Source: Saururus chinensis
Lineage: Eukaryota > Streptophyta > Magnoliopsida > Piperales > Saururaceae
NCBI GenBank assembly: GCA_035235625.1
Contig: CP141146.1
Location: 28,700,501 to 28,764,500, forward strand
Reading direction: 5' to 3'
Length of the DNA: 64,000 nt
Below are positions 37,056 through 51,210 of the stretch, in pieces (the first letter of the stretch is position 1; each line of letters begins with the position of its first letter). Both the position numbers and the translations under genes were made by a program. A model generated the notes under the pieces. The model worked only from the letters and a program-made list of their open reading frames with translations, ran no database searches and was not told where the DNA came from.

Positions 37056-37815
37056 TAGGGAGAAAGCCTTTAGGTTGTAGTTGAATCATATACTAGTTAT
37101 AGGTCATGTGGTCATAACTCATGTTAAATTTTCATTTCACGCTTTAGTGTCGGTATAAAATGGTAATATTGGTGTGACTAGGAATAAAATGCTATTATAT
37201 GTGCTTCAACTGATAATTAGCAACACACAGCTCGTGAATTCTTCATTTAGTTCATCAACCTGCTTTGACTTGGATGCATGTATTCTAAAACTTTTTGCTC
37301 TTCTTTTACATCTTACATGATCTTTTATAATCATTGAGTTTGAATATTTAAGCATCCATATTGATATGGTAACATATTATAGGTGAAAGTTATTGCGTGG
37401 CTAGCTGCACGACTGGCATATTCCTCAAATGTTACTTAGACCAAATTCCAAGAACAACTAAATCCTCTACTGTGGTGGGTTTTGTATTTTCATAATTAGT
37501 AGATTGGTCTATAACCTTTTTAATTATTCATGTTTCAAAATTTTAATGTTCATTTTTTATTATGATAGCACACATGTTATAAGCAAGAACTAGTAAGACT
37601 TGATTATCATGAAAACTTATAATCATATTATATCTCTTATCAGCATAGTATATCTATTATATCATTTTCCTTTTTTTATTGGTGTTTGGCTCACTATTTG
37701 AGCCAAACTGTATTGGCCAAGTTGAATGGTATGTGGTTTGACTTAGTATTGTACATATATCTAATTGATTGAAGGATCTACTTTCATTCACTTCCTTTCT
37801 TATTCTCTTAGTCTT

Positions 37816-37816
<1 letters not shown>

Positions 37817-37900
<84 letters not shown>
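37817..37900. repeat. (TAT)n trinucleotide microsatellite, 28 units
   Basis: A perfect run of 84 bp just upstream of the TNP2 start. The poly-Asn frame seen on the minus strand is only a reading of this run. Confidence 0.95.
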
Positions 37901-37901
<1 letters not shown>

Positions 37902-37941
37902 TTCTAAATTAGTATATACAATTTTGTAAATAATGCAGTTG

Positions 37942-40900
37942 ATGGATAAGAGTTGGATTAATAAGTCTAGAGCTTCTTCTGAGTACATTGAAGGTGTGAA
38001 AAGAATCATAAAACTAGCCATAGAATGTGGGGCATGCATAAATGGGAAGTTGAAATGCCCATGTAATAAATGCAACAATGTGTTGTATCAAGATGGGGTT
38101 ACAACATTTAAACACTTGATATGCAATGGTATTATACGAAGCTATACCATATGGGTTTATCATGGGAAGAACTCATCTAGCCATATAGGTAGTTCAAGCT
38201 ATGAAAATTCGGTGGATGCTGGAGTCAGTTTACATGACAGGGCGATGATATGTGGTCAATGTTGCATGATACATTTGGAGTTCATGAAGATCTAATGGAT
38301 AGTTTTGATAATGGTACAAATAACATACCCATGGAACATCAACCCAACTTTTGTAAATTGGTAGAAGAGGTTGAGAGGGAGGTGATTCCGGGTTGTATAA
38401 CTCTCACAAAGCTATCTTTTGTTCTTAGACTATGACATGTTAAATGTCTAGGTGGATGGAGTAACAAGTCAGTCACTATGTTGCCTAACTTGTTACATGA
38501 ACTACATTCGAAAGACAACAACCTACCTAAGACATTTGGACAATGTAAGAAAATTATATCAATATTGGGACTTGAGTACAATAAGATTGATGCATGCCCA
38601 AAGAATTGCATGTTATATTGGAAGGACACGACTGACCAAAATGTTTGTCATGTATGTGAGACACCTCGTTGGAAGACTTTAGAAGGTGATGAAGACCGTA
38701 CTAAAAGGAGGATCCCAGCAAAGATACTTCGTCATTTCCCCCTAAAGCCAAGGTTGTAGAGATTGTATATGTCATCCAAAATTGCAGGTGATATGTGATG
38801 ACATGACGAGAAGCATAAGAGAGATGGGATCCTAAGACACCCAGCTTATTCTCCATCTTGAAAACAGCTTGATTCTATCTATCCTGCATTTGCTTCAGAG
38901 CCACATAATGTTGGATTTGGGCTAGCAAGTGATGGCTTTAATACATTTAGGACATTGTCTCTTTCACATAGCACATGGTCTGTAATTGTAGTTCTTTATA
39001 ACTTACCTCCATTGTTATGCATGAAACAACCAAACTTAATGTTATCATTGCTCATCCCAGATGACCCTGGTAATAAGATTGACATATTCCTTAGGCCGTT
39101 GATAGAAGAACTAAAAGAATTATGGGATGTTGGTGTGGAGGCATATGATTCATCGAAGAAAGAGATATTTCCAATGCATGCAGCTGTTCTATGGACTATA
39201 AGTGATTTCTCAGGGTACACGATGTTATCGGGTTGGAGCACAAAAGGGAAGCTAGCATGTCCCTCATGTCATGAGGAGACTTGCTCATTATATTTGAAAA
39301 ATAGTAGAAAATGTTGTTATATGGGTCATCGTTGTTTCTTACCTAGAGACCATAAATTTCGGAAGCAGAAGCACTCTTTTGATGGACTATTGAAGATAGA
39401 GAACCACCGGTTCCACTAACAGGGTCAAGTATATTGCATAAGTTAAAAAGTATTGAACACACATTTAATGTTGAGAAAAAACATAAGAGAGTAGGCACTA
39501 GATAAAGTAATTGGAGGAAGAAGAGTATATTTTTTGAGTTACCTTACTAGGAGCATAATTTAATAAGGCATAACTTGGATGTGATGTACATTGAGAAGAA
39601 TGTATGTGATAATGTACTGAGGACTTTATTAAATTTAGAAAAAAATCAAAGGATAACTTAAATGCGCATCTCGATTTAGTACACATGAGAGTGAGGAAAG
39701 ATCTACACCAACAGTGGCCAGCAAGGGTAGAAGTGCTTTTCTACCACCTGCATGTTATTCTTAAAACAAAGAAGAGAAACAAATATTTTGTAGGGTGTTG
39801 AAAATTTTGATGACACCTGACGGTTACTCATCTAATATATCAAGACGAGTAAATGTTAAAGAGTGTAAGATTTTTGGGCTCAAAGTCATGATTCTCATGT
39901 CATTATGCAACATTTTTTGGCCCTTGCCATTCGGAGAATTTTGCCCAACAATGTAAAGTGTGCACTTATAGAGTTGAGCAACTTCTTTAGTGAATTATGC
40001 TCTAAAGAGTGTCATGTTGATGACCTCAAACACATTGATCAACCTATTGGACTAGTTCTTTGCCATCCAGAAAGATTCTTTCCTCCGGCATTTTTTGATG
40101 TTATGGAGCATTTGCCTATGCATCTTGCTTCAGAGGCCCTTATAGGAGGACCAATTCATTATCGATGGATGTACCCAATTGAAATGCAATTATTTTTTTT
40201 ATGATGTTATTATTATATAAATTTATGTGATATCTTATGTAAAACAAAATTTGTGATGTGTAGGTACTTGTGTACTTTAAAATCGTATGTGCGTAATAGG
40301 GCTCAACCAGAGGGGTCTATTGCTGAAGTATACATTGCTGATGAATGTCTTTCATTCTGTTCAAGATATTTTGACAATGTCAAAACACGGTTAAGTCGAC
40401 CCCCAAGGTCAAAAAAGGAAGATATATCGTGTGGGTCATGGTTCTTTCTAAGCAAAATTGAATTGGAACAAACACATCGTTATGTGTTGTTCAATAATGA
40501 TGACATTGTTGGACCTTATATAAGGTGAACTTCAAATCAAGACATTGGTTCTACAATCTTGATGAAATTAATGTATACATATATTCAATACATGAATAGT
40601 TGATAGTGACATATCTACATAAAATGTGTGTAGACAACACATTAGCATTCTTAAACTAAGACACAGGAGAGCAAATCCTTGTGAGATTCAAAAATTGCAC
40701 AATGAACAATTCAGTGATTGGTTAAAGCAAGAGGTATGTTATAAAACAAACATTTGTTGCTACACATGTTTATCTTAGTTAGTACAATAAAGTGATTTTA
40801 GTATTTTTTCCCATAATTGTAGGTTCTACGAAAGGTGAAGGCAAATATTAGTATTGAAGAAGGTGTGGACTTGCTTGCGGAAGGCCCATCTCCTATTGCG

Positions 40901-41551
40901 TATAGATTTAGTGCCTACACAACCAAAGCTAGGTTTAAATTTTGAATATTAGATAAGGATAGGAAAGCTAAAACTCAGAATAGTGGTATTGCAGTTGCGG
41001 CATAAACTATAAGTTATGCAAGCTCGAGGGATAAATCTCCTATTTCATCGCCTTTAACTTATTTTGGTCGCATAACTGATATAATTCAGTTGAAATATTC
41101 CGATGACATTAGGTTTGTATTGTTCAAATGTGATTGGGTTGATATAAGAGCTCAAGGAAGAGGAATTAAGACTGATGAGAATGGATTCACACTTGTGAAT
41201 TTTTCAAGATTGTTGTTTTCTGGTCATAGTGAGACAGATGAGCCATATGTATTAGCATCTTAGGCAATACAAGTTTTCTATGTTGAAGATCCAATTGAAC
41301 CTGATTGGCATCTTATTGTGAAGGCGATGCCGAAAGAAATTGGTGATGATGATGATTCAAAAGTGTCAATAGATGCAATGTTTGGCAAGCAACCTCGAGG
41401 CAACTTTGAAGATGATGATACAAAAGTTGTAAACTGGTTGCGACCAAATGCCAAGGGAGCTAATGTCAATACATTTTCAGAAGATTTTGCTACACGAACA
41501 GATGACATATCAATTTTTGGAGATGATAATGAAACTGATTTTGATGATTAA
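37942..41551 (+). pseudogene. TNP2-type CACTA transposase, decayed
   Basis: Catalyses transposition in intact CACTA elements. Start ATG at 37942 opens MDKSWINKSRASSEY and CPCNKCNN (Transpos_assoc domain). The frame shifts near 38245 and continues as PGCITLTKLSFVLRL and NVCHVCETPRW. The TNP2 core follows, with FGLASDGFNTF near 38910, a Met-Leu-Ser-Leu-Leu-Ile-Pro block near 39040, and LSGWSTKGKLACPSCHEETC near 39230. Then ELPY and RHNLDVMYIEKNVCDNVL near 39535-39610, a DUF4218 region (39905-40204), and a DUF4216 region with FKCDWVDIRAQGRG near 41130. An acidic C-terminal tail ends at TAA 41549-41551. Some breaks are introns (for example about 40204-40260), but many stops are real. It cannot make an active protein. 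Confidence 0.88.
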
Positions 41552-44500
41552 TAATATAATATTCAATTTTTTATTTACAATTTTGAATTTCTTTCTCTTG
41601 GAAGAGTTATATTTGTAGTCAACTTTTTCTTTCACTATGCCATAGTCCCCTTCTTTATTCTTATCACCCTGACCTAATTTCTTGTTTTGATTTGCACATT
41701 TCAGTTGCTTTTCCAGCTTTTGGTTTTATATTAAGTTGTTTGATTTACTAGCCAATCTAAAGGAAGCCATTATCATTAACTGTTCCATATCATTATTAAT
41801 ATTTTTAAATGTGTTTATTTGCCTTCTTCTTACTGTTAACTTATGTTTATCATCTCTGTTTATCATTGTACTGTTATAATTCATCGTCTTATTCATTATT
41901 TCCTACATTTTCTTTGCTTTGATTAGGTTGCTAGAATCATCAAATCTTGCAAGTTTTTTGGACAAGTAATAGAAGAGTCAGATAAACCATGAAAAGAAAT
42001 ATGTGGTTAAAAACAGATAGTTCTTTACTTAAGTCTAGCTTGCTCTGGGGTTGACATGTCATTAACAAATTCATGACAGAAAATTCCAAGGATTTTTCTT
42101 ATTTGTTCCTCTGCTCAAACTAAAACTGCTCCTTCTGGTATCCAAATTTCCATACAATTTTCCTGGTTAAAATACCGGAATGAACAGTTTTAGTAATATC
42201 TGTGTAGAAGAAGCCTGCATTAATGGCCTGCTGTCTCATAAGATGAGAAACATGATTCTTGCTGTGCTCATTTTCTAGATATACTAAAAATTATTTAAGT
42301 GAACTCTTGATAGAAAAGAAACTTGAACTTATCCTATCTAAAAGAGCAGACCAGAGATATATTAGTTATAAGATAATTAGCAAACGTTATACACTAACTG
42401 TTTTCTTTAGTGGCTTCATGTTTCACGAGGTAAATTCCAAAGTAAAAGGTCATAGTTGTAATGGGTCCAAGCTGTGATCATGCATCATATCCAACCACTT
42501 CAGGAAAAGCTAAATTCAACACTAACTAGTTGAAAGATTAACCTAATCTAAAATTATTCTCCACACAATATTTAGCTCAGTAATAGTATTTTAAATAATT
42601 GGAACATGTTAATTAAATCAAACACCCACACATAGAAAAAAGAAATGGAATATTCCCCAGTCTTATACCTTAGAAAGAGTACATGCAATCCTTATAGTAA
42701 GTATTCAGAAATTCTACAGGACAAATATCATTGGGCTTCCCAGAGACAGGATTGAGATAACTTCTGTGATTATATAGGAACCTTTTCATGAAACAAGTAG
42801 TAGCCTATGTAGGAATACTAATTTGCTAAATGAATGCAATCTGTCGAGTTGAAATACTAAAATTCAGTATTCAGTTTACTAGATTAGCTCACTATTAACT
42901 TCCTGTTCAATTCAGTTACTATCATACATACTGACAGGTAAGTTCAAATTGGATGACCACTTCCAGGCCTTGTTATGCACAGTACTGCTAGATATCATAG
43001 CACTCAAAGCACGATCTTTCTAGCAATTATATAGCATGAAATAAACACAAAAAAATCTGCAGATATATAAATATAATAAGATCATCGGCATACCTGTTTC
43101 ATGACATCTTGAAGTTGACGGAAACTAATAGCTTCAGCTGAGACACCATTAGATAACACGGAGCTCATGCAAGAACCTTCTTGTATTGTTGAGGAACCCA
43201 GATCTATGTCTGTTCCCTCTGCTTCACTTTCAGATGCAAACTCATCTTGATTGTGATTTTGTTGTTTTAGATCATGAGTAGTGTCACTAAAAGTGACATT
43301 AAACTTGCTATCATTAAATCCGTTAATTGTGTGAGCTTGCATTCGTCTGTGATGCAGCTTTTCCATCTTTTCCTCAGGCAGTGTACCTGAAGAGTTCAAA
43401 ACAAAACCAGGTAACGTTTCTGGAGTCTTACTATTATTCAAAGTCTTAAAAGACGGGGGGGTGGGCATCATTCTTGAGTTTGGAAATAGATATATGTTGT
43501 GCAACAGTAAAATGATGTAAAGCAAAGCCCCCATAAGAAGCATGAACATTGAGCTGACTCATGCCTGCTCACTCCCAAAGTAGTCTGAAGGTACAGACAT
43601 TACTTTCAACATACCAGAATCCCAAAGTAGCTGATCCAGATGCCATTGTTTGAATGGAAACAGACCTCAACATACCATTTAAATATCCAAAACATCGGTC
43701 CTTTCTTTTACTTTTGGATAGAATCCGTCTGTTTGGTGGCTCTGATTGCTTATTCACCTGAAAAGGCACATAGATTTGGAATAAAAAATAAATGTCATAG
43801 AAATATATCTTTCCTATATTTCTACAGGTTTAAGAAAAAATATTTTTCCGCTTTTGACGCACTTCTAAATGTGTTTATAATTCAAATTGGACCTCTTATA
43901 GATTTCATAGCTTCAGGTACATTTTCTGATGCACATTTGATAGGACGACCCAAACTACAATATCTGATGGAGTTGTAGTGGACAAGGAGATTGCAACATG
44001 TGCAAAACAAGAAGAAGAAAAAAAATAATACTGAAGAAATCTAGACAAAGGCCAGGTTTAGATTCTCTTCAAGCTTAATGAGGTTCTGCATAACCATAAA
44101 AAAAGGCAGAAATACCATATCTTCAACATGATGCCCTGTCACGCTACTTTCATTGAAATTCTTGTTTGTGTTTCTCTTTGTGGCCTCTTTGGCCCATTTG
44201 GTATGATTATTGCAAACAGCCTGATAGTTCGTCAGCATTAGAAATTGAACATGGAGCCAGAGAACCATGTTACCAGTCGATTGGAACAATTCCTAAGAAC
44301 ATTTGCTTGAATCTTTTTATCATCTTAAGAAAATGATTGCTGATTAAGGCCTTCTAATCTTGCAACTTCCGGTATATATTTGAGGGCATTTGATCTGCTG
44401 AGCTAGAGAGGATACACATTGGGATGTGATCAATTTCAATTTCCATGTGCTACTGTGGTGTCTGGATGAGTATAGAAACATGTTTACATAGCTTGGATGA

Positions 44501-47384
44501 GCAATTTTTTTTCCCGTTAGATATATGTGATTGGATCCCTAGGCTACAGATATTGGATCGGAATGAACTTTCTTTTGGAACATTGTTAACAGCACCCCTT
44601 CTACATCCTACCCTTTTGGATAGACTAAGTGCACTTGGATGTTAGTCATACTACATATCATATCATATTCATTCATACAATATTAAATCTTGTGTCTGTG
44701 TTAACAGGATTACAACCTGTCCTGTCAAAGTGAAGCCATTTCTAAACCAGGATTTCAAAAATGTAGACTCAATATACTTTAGCAGCGGTAAGAAATGTTT
44801 CCCAAATTCAGTATTGGGTGTTACATCTAGCTACTATATTATATTCTAGAACATGAGTTATGCAATGATAAGACCTCTGTCTCTCTTACAAGTAATATTT
44901 CCGAGCATCCAGATGAATAAGCCAGAAGAAAATAATTCTTGTCTGAAAAAGATATAATAACAGTGCCATATGATTACATATGACATAGCTTTCTCTTATT
45001 CATTATTTTATTATTCAATACGTGGTGTCTGTTTCTTTTCCACTGATATTACAATGATCTCAGAGACTTACTAGAAGTAGAATCCAGTAACAGAATATGC
45101 ACTTGCAAAAATCTCTGTTTGAAATGGCTGCCTTATTTACCTCTTGTCAACAAATATGCCAATTAAGTGCAGGATCTCAATTGGACTTGAAAGGAGTGCA
45201 CCTCTTAGCTACCAGCTTGAATAGTGAATCCGGTTGCATGTACTTACCAGCTTGAAAAGAGTGCACCTCTCTACTACCAATATCAGATGTTTTATTTTTC
45301 TGTTTTGAAAAAATTGTTGCTGTGAATTACTTTACACAGTAGAACATCTGACCGAAGATAACAATGTGAAAGAAATCAAGTTAACATTGCTGTTTTTGAT
45401 GGTTTTTAGTATATGATGCAATGAGGTCAATTGAAGCAGGTAATTGAAAATGCAAAAATCGAGTTAACATTGCTGTTTTTGGTGGTTTTTTATATATAAT
45501 GCAATGAGGTCAATTGAAACCCTTTTATTTGAAATGTTAGGACATGTTGAATATGCTTTTTGTTTCCATTGCTAGGTTCTTTCCTTAGATATGTTCTGCT
45601 ATACGGCCATTTTTACCTCCACTCTCAGTATTTGTATCAGCTCTTTCTGTGGGTTCAATTCTGGCCCCAAAAGAGTGGATTGATGGTGGAATATGCCTAT
45701 TATGATTTATCAAGTGAAAGAGTGCATTCTGTGTAATTGTTAAGTGTTCTATATAACTTCTTGTAAAGTCCTCGAGTATCAGTTTGCTGAAAGGCATACC
45801 ATCAATCTAAATATATCAGTTCACTTGATTTCTGCATTATTTATGCTTTAACAAGATTTTGCTTATACAGATATTGTGGTGAGTTTAGATGACTGTTTTT
45901 TTAATTGTATAATGGTGACTATGTTGTTATTATGTCTTTCAAATGGCCAAATTTCATCTATTCTTTGATTTATATCTTTAGGCATTCCACTGATTGTAAA
46001 GTTGTTCTCATGATGATTATGGCATATTTATCTTGCATGCTGGCTGAGATACAATTTATGTTATCCTCATTTATAATTTTATGTTAATAAATCTTTATGA
46101 AAACCTACAAAAATTAGAAATATGATATGTGACAAATTGTCCTGTAGAAATTTTAGAAATATGATACTAGCTGCCTTCATAGTTATGCTTTCAAGTACTA
46201 TCCCCCACCAGCAAAATAACCACTCAAGACACTATGGAAATCCAATGGCTGCTTTAATTGCTTCTACTGGTTTAGGAATTTGATTGTACAAAATTAAGGC
46301 CAGTAATGTGAGAATACAATTTGTTGATATTAAATGTACTTCAGTTAGATTTTTTGAACATCTAATCTACATCAGTCATGCAATTTATCTAAGAATGTGA
46401 CTTTTGTTATTGACCATCGGCTGGCTGACCATTTTGGTGGAAGAAAGCTTTTTTGCTTCATATTAATGTTGTTTCACAGGATAAAGTCTTCATTATATCA
46501 AATCCCAAATCCAAATACTCTGTATTACAGTTAGATTTGAGGTAAGCCTAGTCTTTTGTTCAAGGACAACACTTATGTTCAATTCCTTTTAATATTTACA
46601 GCTCTAGGTGGAAATTCCTTTTAATATCAGCAGCTTGTGGTGGCATTGCTTTTGCTTATGTGGGGCAACCGGTCTGCCTAGAGCTTCAGTTGATGGTACT
46701 GCTCTATAATCCGTACAAGTGGAAAAGATTTCTTTAAACGAAAGGAGAGTATATCAGTAGAAGTAAACTTTCTGTGAGCCGTTTTTTCCCTATATTAATG
46801 TTGGTAGAATTGCAAGCAAATTTGTGTTTGGTCATGACGTTTTCTTATGACTGATTCATGGAATCACAACTGTAGTTAAATAGAAACTATTTAGATTTAG
46901 TGTTCTATCTTTGTAAAAAAAATAGTTTTGGCAGGAGTAAATGTTCAACCTTCTATGTTCTGTCTATTTTTTAGGGTTTCTGATTTAGTTTACAAATTAT
47001 GAGTTGTTTCTTAATTGTTTTGCTGTGCTCTTGTAAACTGCGGTTTAGAATTGTATTCTCACCCTTTTTGCTATGATCTTAGAAGCTACTCCTATGGAGA
47101 GAATACTTCTATAGTTGTTTTTAGATTTTTAACATATTCTTAGGCCCTTCACCTAACATGTCTAAATTTTTTTGGACAAATTATTAACTACTTTCCTTGT
47201 TAACACTGGATTTTATTCAAGTGTTTTTTCTCTTTTGTTTTGTATTTGTTATATGCACTTAAGTTTTAGTGAATGATTTGTTCTCCTGTGCATGAGTTTT
47301 CTGTGCACATTTAAAACTTGTACTTTGAGCAACCATTTACTAATGCCATTTATTGTTTTTTGTTCCTATTTTGAGAAGGTGCAT
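41552..47384. other. Spacer between the two CACTA genes, possibly with captured host DNA
   Basis: 5.8 kb without a transposon gene. Most is AT-rich with short frames. Some minus-strand frames look exon-like (43094-43549 and 45585-45786), and a plus-strand frame near 46600-46690 reads RWKFLLISAACGGIAFAYVG after a TTTACAG acceptor-like site. CACTA elements are known to pick up host gene pieces. I recognise none of these. Confidence 0.4.
43094..43549 (-). pseudogene. Unrecognised exon-like frame inside the CACTA element
   Basis: An open minus-strand frame with normal, non-repetitive composition. On the minus strand CTCTTCAG precedes 43386, an acceptor-like site. The frame then reads GTLPEEKMEKLHHRRMQAHT and an acidic part, DEFASESEAEGTDIDLG. 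It ends in LQDVMKQ exactly at a CAG|GTATGC donor (43094). The part upstream of 43386 is open but hydrophobic and may be intron. I cannot assign a family. It may be a captured host exon or chance. Confidence 0.35.
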
Positions 47385-50312
47385 ATGGATGACCAGTATA
47401 TGTTTCATGACAATGATATTTGTCACCACCAAGGAAGAAGGGAAGAGGACCCACAACATGTAAATTTTTATTGAAAGGAAATGGAGATAAATATCATGTG
47501 AGGTTTGATAAGGGCCAATCCTACGGAGAGCATGCTGGATGGTTTACCCGGTTTTCTGGTCCTTTGGTAAGAGATCGATCTAAATTTCCTATAGATGTTG
47601 CTACATGGAAATTAATGCCTAAAGATAACAAAGACAAAGCATGTGAAGAAGTTTTGGTAAGCATTATCCTTTTACTTTTTATTTTTTTGTGATCTAAATA
47701 GAAAATGATTATGTAACAGATTATGAAGATTTAGATTTTTGGGTATTAGTAATGTTTTAGGTCACTCACTAATTGATGTTAAATTTATCTATATATTATA
47801 AATAAAATCAACTTAAACATGAGGCGAAGTTTAATGTTATTACGGTAATTCTTGTGTGATGTAGAAGTATTTTAAATTTGATGAGGATGTTGTATCTGAT
47901 GCAAAAAAATATGTTATGTCCTCTTTAAATAAAAAATGGGTTGACTTCAAGAGGAGGTTGAAAACTAAATATTATGATACTAAGCCTGAAGGTGTGCGTG
48001 CAAACATTGAGGTACCTATTGAAGTGGATAAAGACCAATGGAAAACTCTTTTGAGTTATTGGGAATCAGAAGAAGCAAAGGTAAACTCTATAATAGTGAA
48101 TCATAATGATCTTCAATTTAAATTTGTTGTTGTGTTATAAGTTAACTGTAACGCCTGAGATTTTTCATACATTTTCCTTAAAATTCATAGAAAATTTTTG
48201 CAATATACGACTATAAATAAGGAAAAATGACGAAATACAAAACTTGTGAAAGTAGATTAATAATTTAAAACATCACATACCAATTTTTCCCAATCAAATT
48301 TTAGCTCATTCGATCAAACATCGTACTGCCAAACCAAACATCATCCGGCGTTACTTGAAAATAAACGTACAAATAAATTCTATAATCATAGACTTTAAAT
48401 ACAAATATCTCCGAGGCATCCTTGAGTGGAAGTCTCATAACAGTCCACAGTCTAATCCAAACAAAAGTCTAGAATACATAAACATCTTAATTCTCGTCTC
48501 ACCCAATACATTAGATCGTGGCATAAAGTAATACTTGCAGCAAGTCAAATATATACCTGAGTCCAAGGGAATGAATCCACCGTGGAAACGAGCATCCATC
48601 TCCAGGAGCTCTCTGCCAAAAACCTGCAAAAACCTCCCAAACCACGAGGCTAAAAAGTAGGGTAATGAGTATTTTCATATTTAGTAGGAAAATACCCAAT
48701 AGGGGAGTTCTAAACAGTGAACTCATTAAGTCCATACATAGATGCACTCATGCAACTCAAACATGAAGTAGGTAACATATCATAATCATGCTCATACGCA
48801 TATAATCACACATACCATCATGCCAAATATATACCATCAAACCATCTTACACATACACTCTTAATTAGAGTCTCACAAACTTACTTGTACAATCATACTC
48901 TTACTCATATAACTACAAATACTTGTACGACCTTACTTATACACCATATGGTTAGTCATATGAACTTACTCATATAGTCTTACACTTACTGTCTTGCTCA
49001 GAAACATACGCTTATAGTCTTGCTCAGAATCATACTCTTACACTGTTACTCAGAATCATACTCTTATAGTCGTGCTCATACTCATACTCTTACAATCGCA
49101 GTCATACTCATATAGTCATGCTCATACTCATAATCGTACCCATACTATCTCTAGCGTTGAAATGGAAAATAATGCCACTAGGGCATCACCTTAATCTCCG
49201 GGGAGTGACTAGACACCATGGATTTTTCCGAAGGCAAGGCACACTAATGCTCATGGGGAACATGATCAAATAAGTAAGAGCAGGTCTATGATTCTAGTTA
49301 CCTGAGCACACAAACATAAACATGAACACCCACACTTTAGGGGCCATACAGTTGCCCACTATAATGGGTCTTATAGTGCCCATAGAATTGCCCACCATTA
49401 TGGGTCTTATAGTGCCAGTGCCACTATTGGGCAGAAATCATACAGCGCTCTCAATAAAGCATCAAACATTTGGGCTTATACAGCACACAGACCAAATCGA
49501 AAATATACATCACTCTCAACAGAGCATCAGACGTCTATGTGCTCAATATAAACAACATCTCGCAAGATAAACACCATGACAAGACATGAGAAATGCTTAG
49601 CCGACTCATTATTGGCTAGCTCAAACATGGAACTTAATTTGTCGAACCCTTAGGTCTCAAACTCACAACGCTATCATTAGCTTTCTTATAATTCAAGTTT
49701 GAATTAAGTAAGTTATGTGGTACAATTATGCCACAAAGATTCTCAAACGTACAGTGCTCCACTAATTAAATCGAAGTTGAGCCTAATCCGAAACCCCAGT
49801 TCGTCAGGGCAGCAGACTTCACTTAACTAGTCCAACTCACAACAAAACTCACCGTATACCAAAATCTTAAATATTTATACAATCTCCGCCATCTTCCTTA
49901 TGGCCAAAACATCTTACCCAGAAGTCATCAAACTAAGCTCCTCAGAGCCAAACCCAGTTATACCCTCTTACTTATACCTCACTTATTGTGCTTACTTTTT
50001 ACTTCATAATTTGTACATTATGCTTGTACAGTTATACACGCTCTTACTATCTGACAATCCCCCAAACATATGCTCTGATCCAAACCAATCCTTGCCCGTC
50101 AAACTTATATACTCTGTCTTCCGTCATACGCTTACGCATCCACATCCAAATCCATACCAAACACTGTCACTTCTTACCATCCATCGCCCATACCTCTGCC
50201 CACATACACATACACAGATCTATAGCATAGGCAATTAGCCATCATACATACATATCCATCACACATACGTATAACAACACATACTAATCCATACATAGCT
50301 TATTATCATACT

Positions 50313-50670
50313 CGCTAGCCATCACTAGCACAAACATACACAGCTTATAAACATACACACTAGCCATCACTAGCACATACATGCACATAGCTTACCAACA
50401 TACTCTCCCATCACTAGCACATACATACACATCCATACACGTAGCCTACCATCATACTCGCTAGCCATCACTAGCACACACATACACAATCATACACATA
50501 GTTTACCAACAAACACGCCAGCCATCACTAGCACATACTCAATGCACATAGAAGCTTACCAACAAACACTCTAGCCATCACTAGCACATACTCAATCCAC
50601 ATACGAAGCTTACTAACAAACACGCTAGCCATCACTAGCACATACTCAATCCACATATGAAGATTACCAA
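50313..50670. repeat. Minisatellite of about 55-bp units in family-Y LTR 2
   Basis: About seven units share GCTAGCCATCACTAGCACAT, each followed by an ACATACACA-rich part and AGCTTACCAACA. Copy 1 of the LTR has only about two comparable units (28300-28375), so the array grew or shrank after the copies separated. Confidence 0.8.
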
Positions 50671-51210
50671 CATACTCTTACATCATGCAAATGAATCATG
50701 ATTTAGCATCCAAAGCATTGAATCATACAATCCTAGCATTTTGCTACTTATTCAAAGCATGCTATCATGAAATTACGAGTTCAAAGCTCCCCTACCTCGT
50801 AATCATGAAGTTTGATGGCGATCACACAACAGTGGCGGCGTCAGCAGTAGAGTTGGTGGCTAAAAGCTTTTCCATGTTGAGAGAGCTGTTGTTCCGAGGG
50901 TTTAGGAAGTGCCAAAAGTACTCACGGCCAAACGGGGTGACACGGATCAATGTGACAAAATCTGCGATCCACGGCAGCACACTAAGGCGGCCAGGAGAAG
51001 TGTCTTGCCAACATAAGTGGCGGTGCAACCAAAAGTCGAGGGTGTACTCACTGAAGGTAGGCCGACAACTAAGAAGTTCTCAGCTGGCCGCAAGACATCG
51101 AAATTGACTGTGGATAGCACCCAACGACAGGGATTTCATATCATTGAGGGCCCCAATAGGGTGGAGGGCGTGGGGCAACACTAAAGGATAGAGGAGAGGT
51201 GGTGGAGGAC

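Noticed and set aside
37800-38078. Minus-strand frame with a poly-Asn run
   Set aside because: It is only a reading of the (TAT)28 microsatellite; the real gene in this region is TNP2 on the other strand.
50313-50670. Possible CRISPR-like repeat and spacer layout
   Set aside because: Units are imperfect, spacers are themselves similar, and the setting is a plant LTR; it is a minisatellite.
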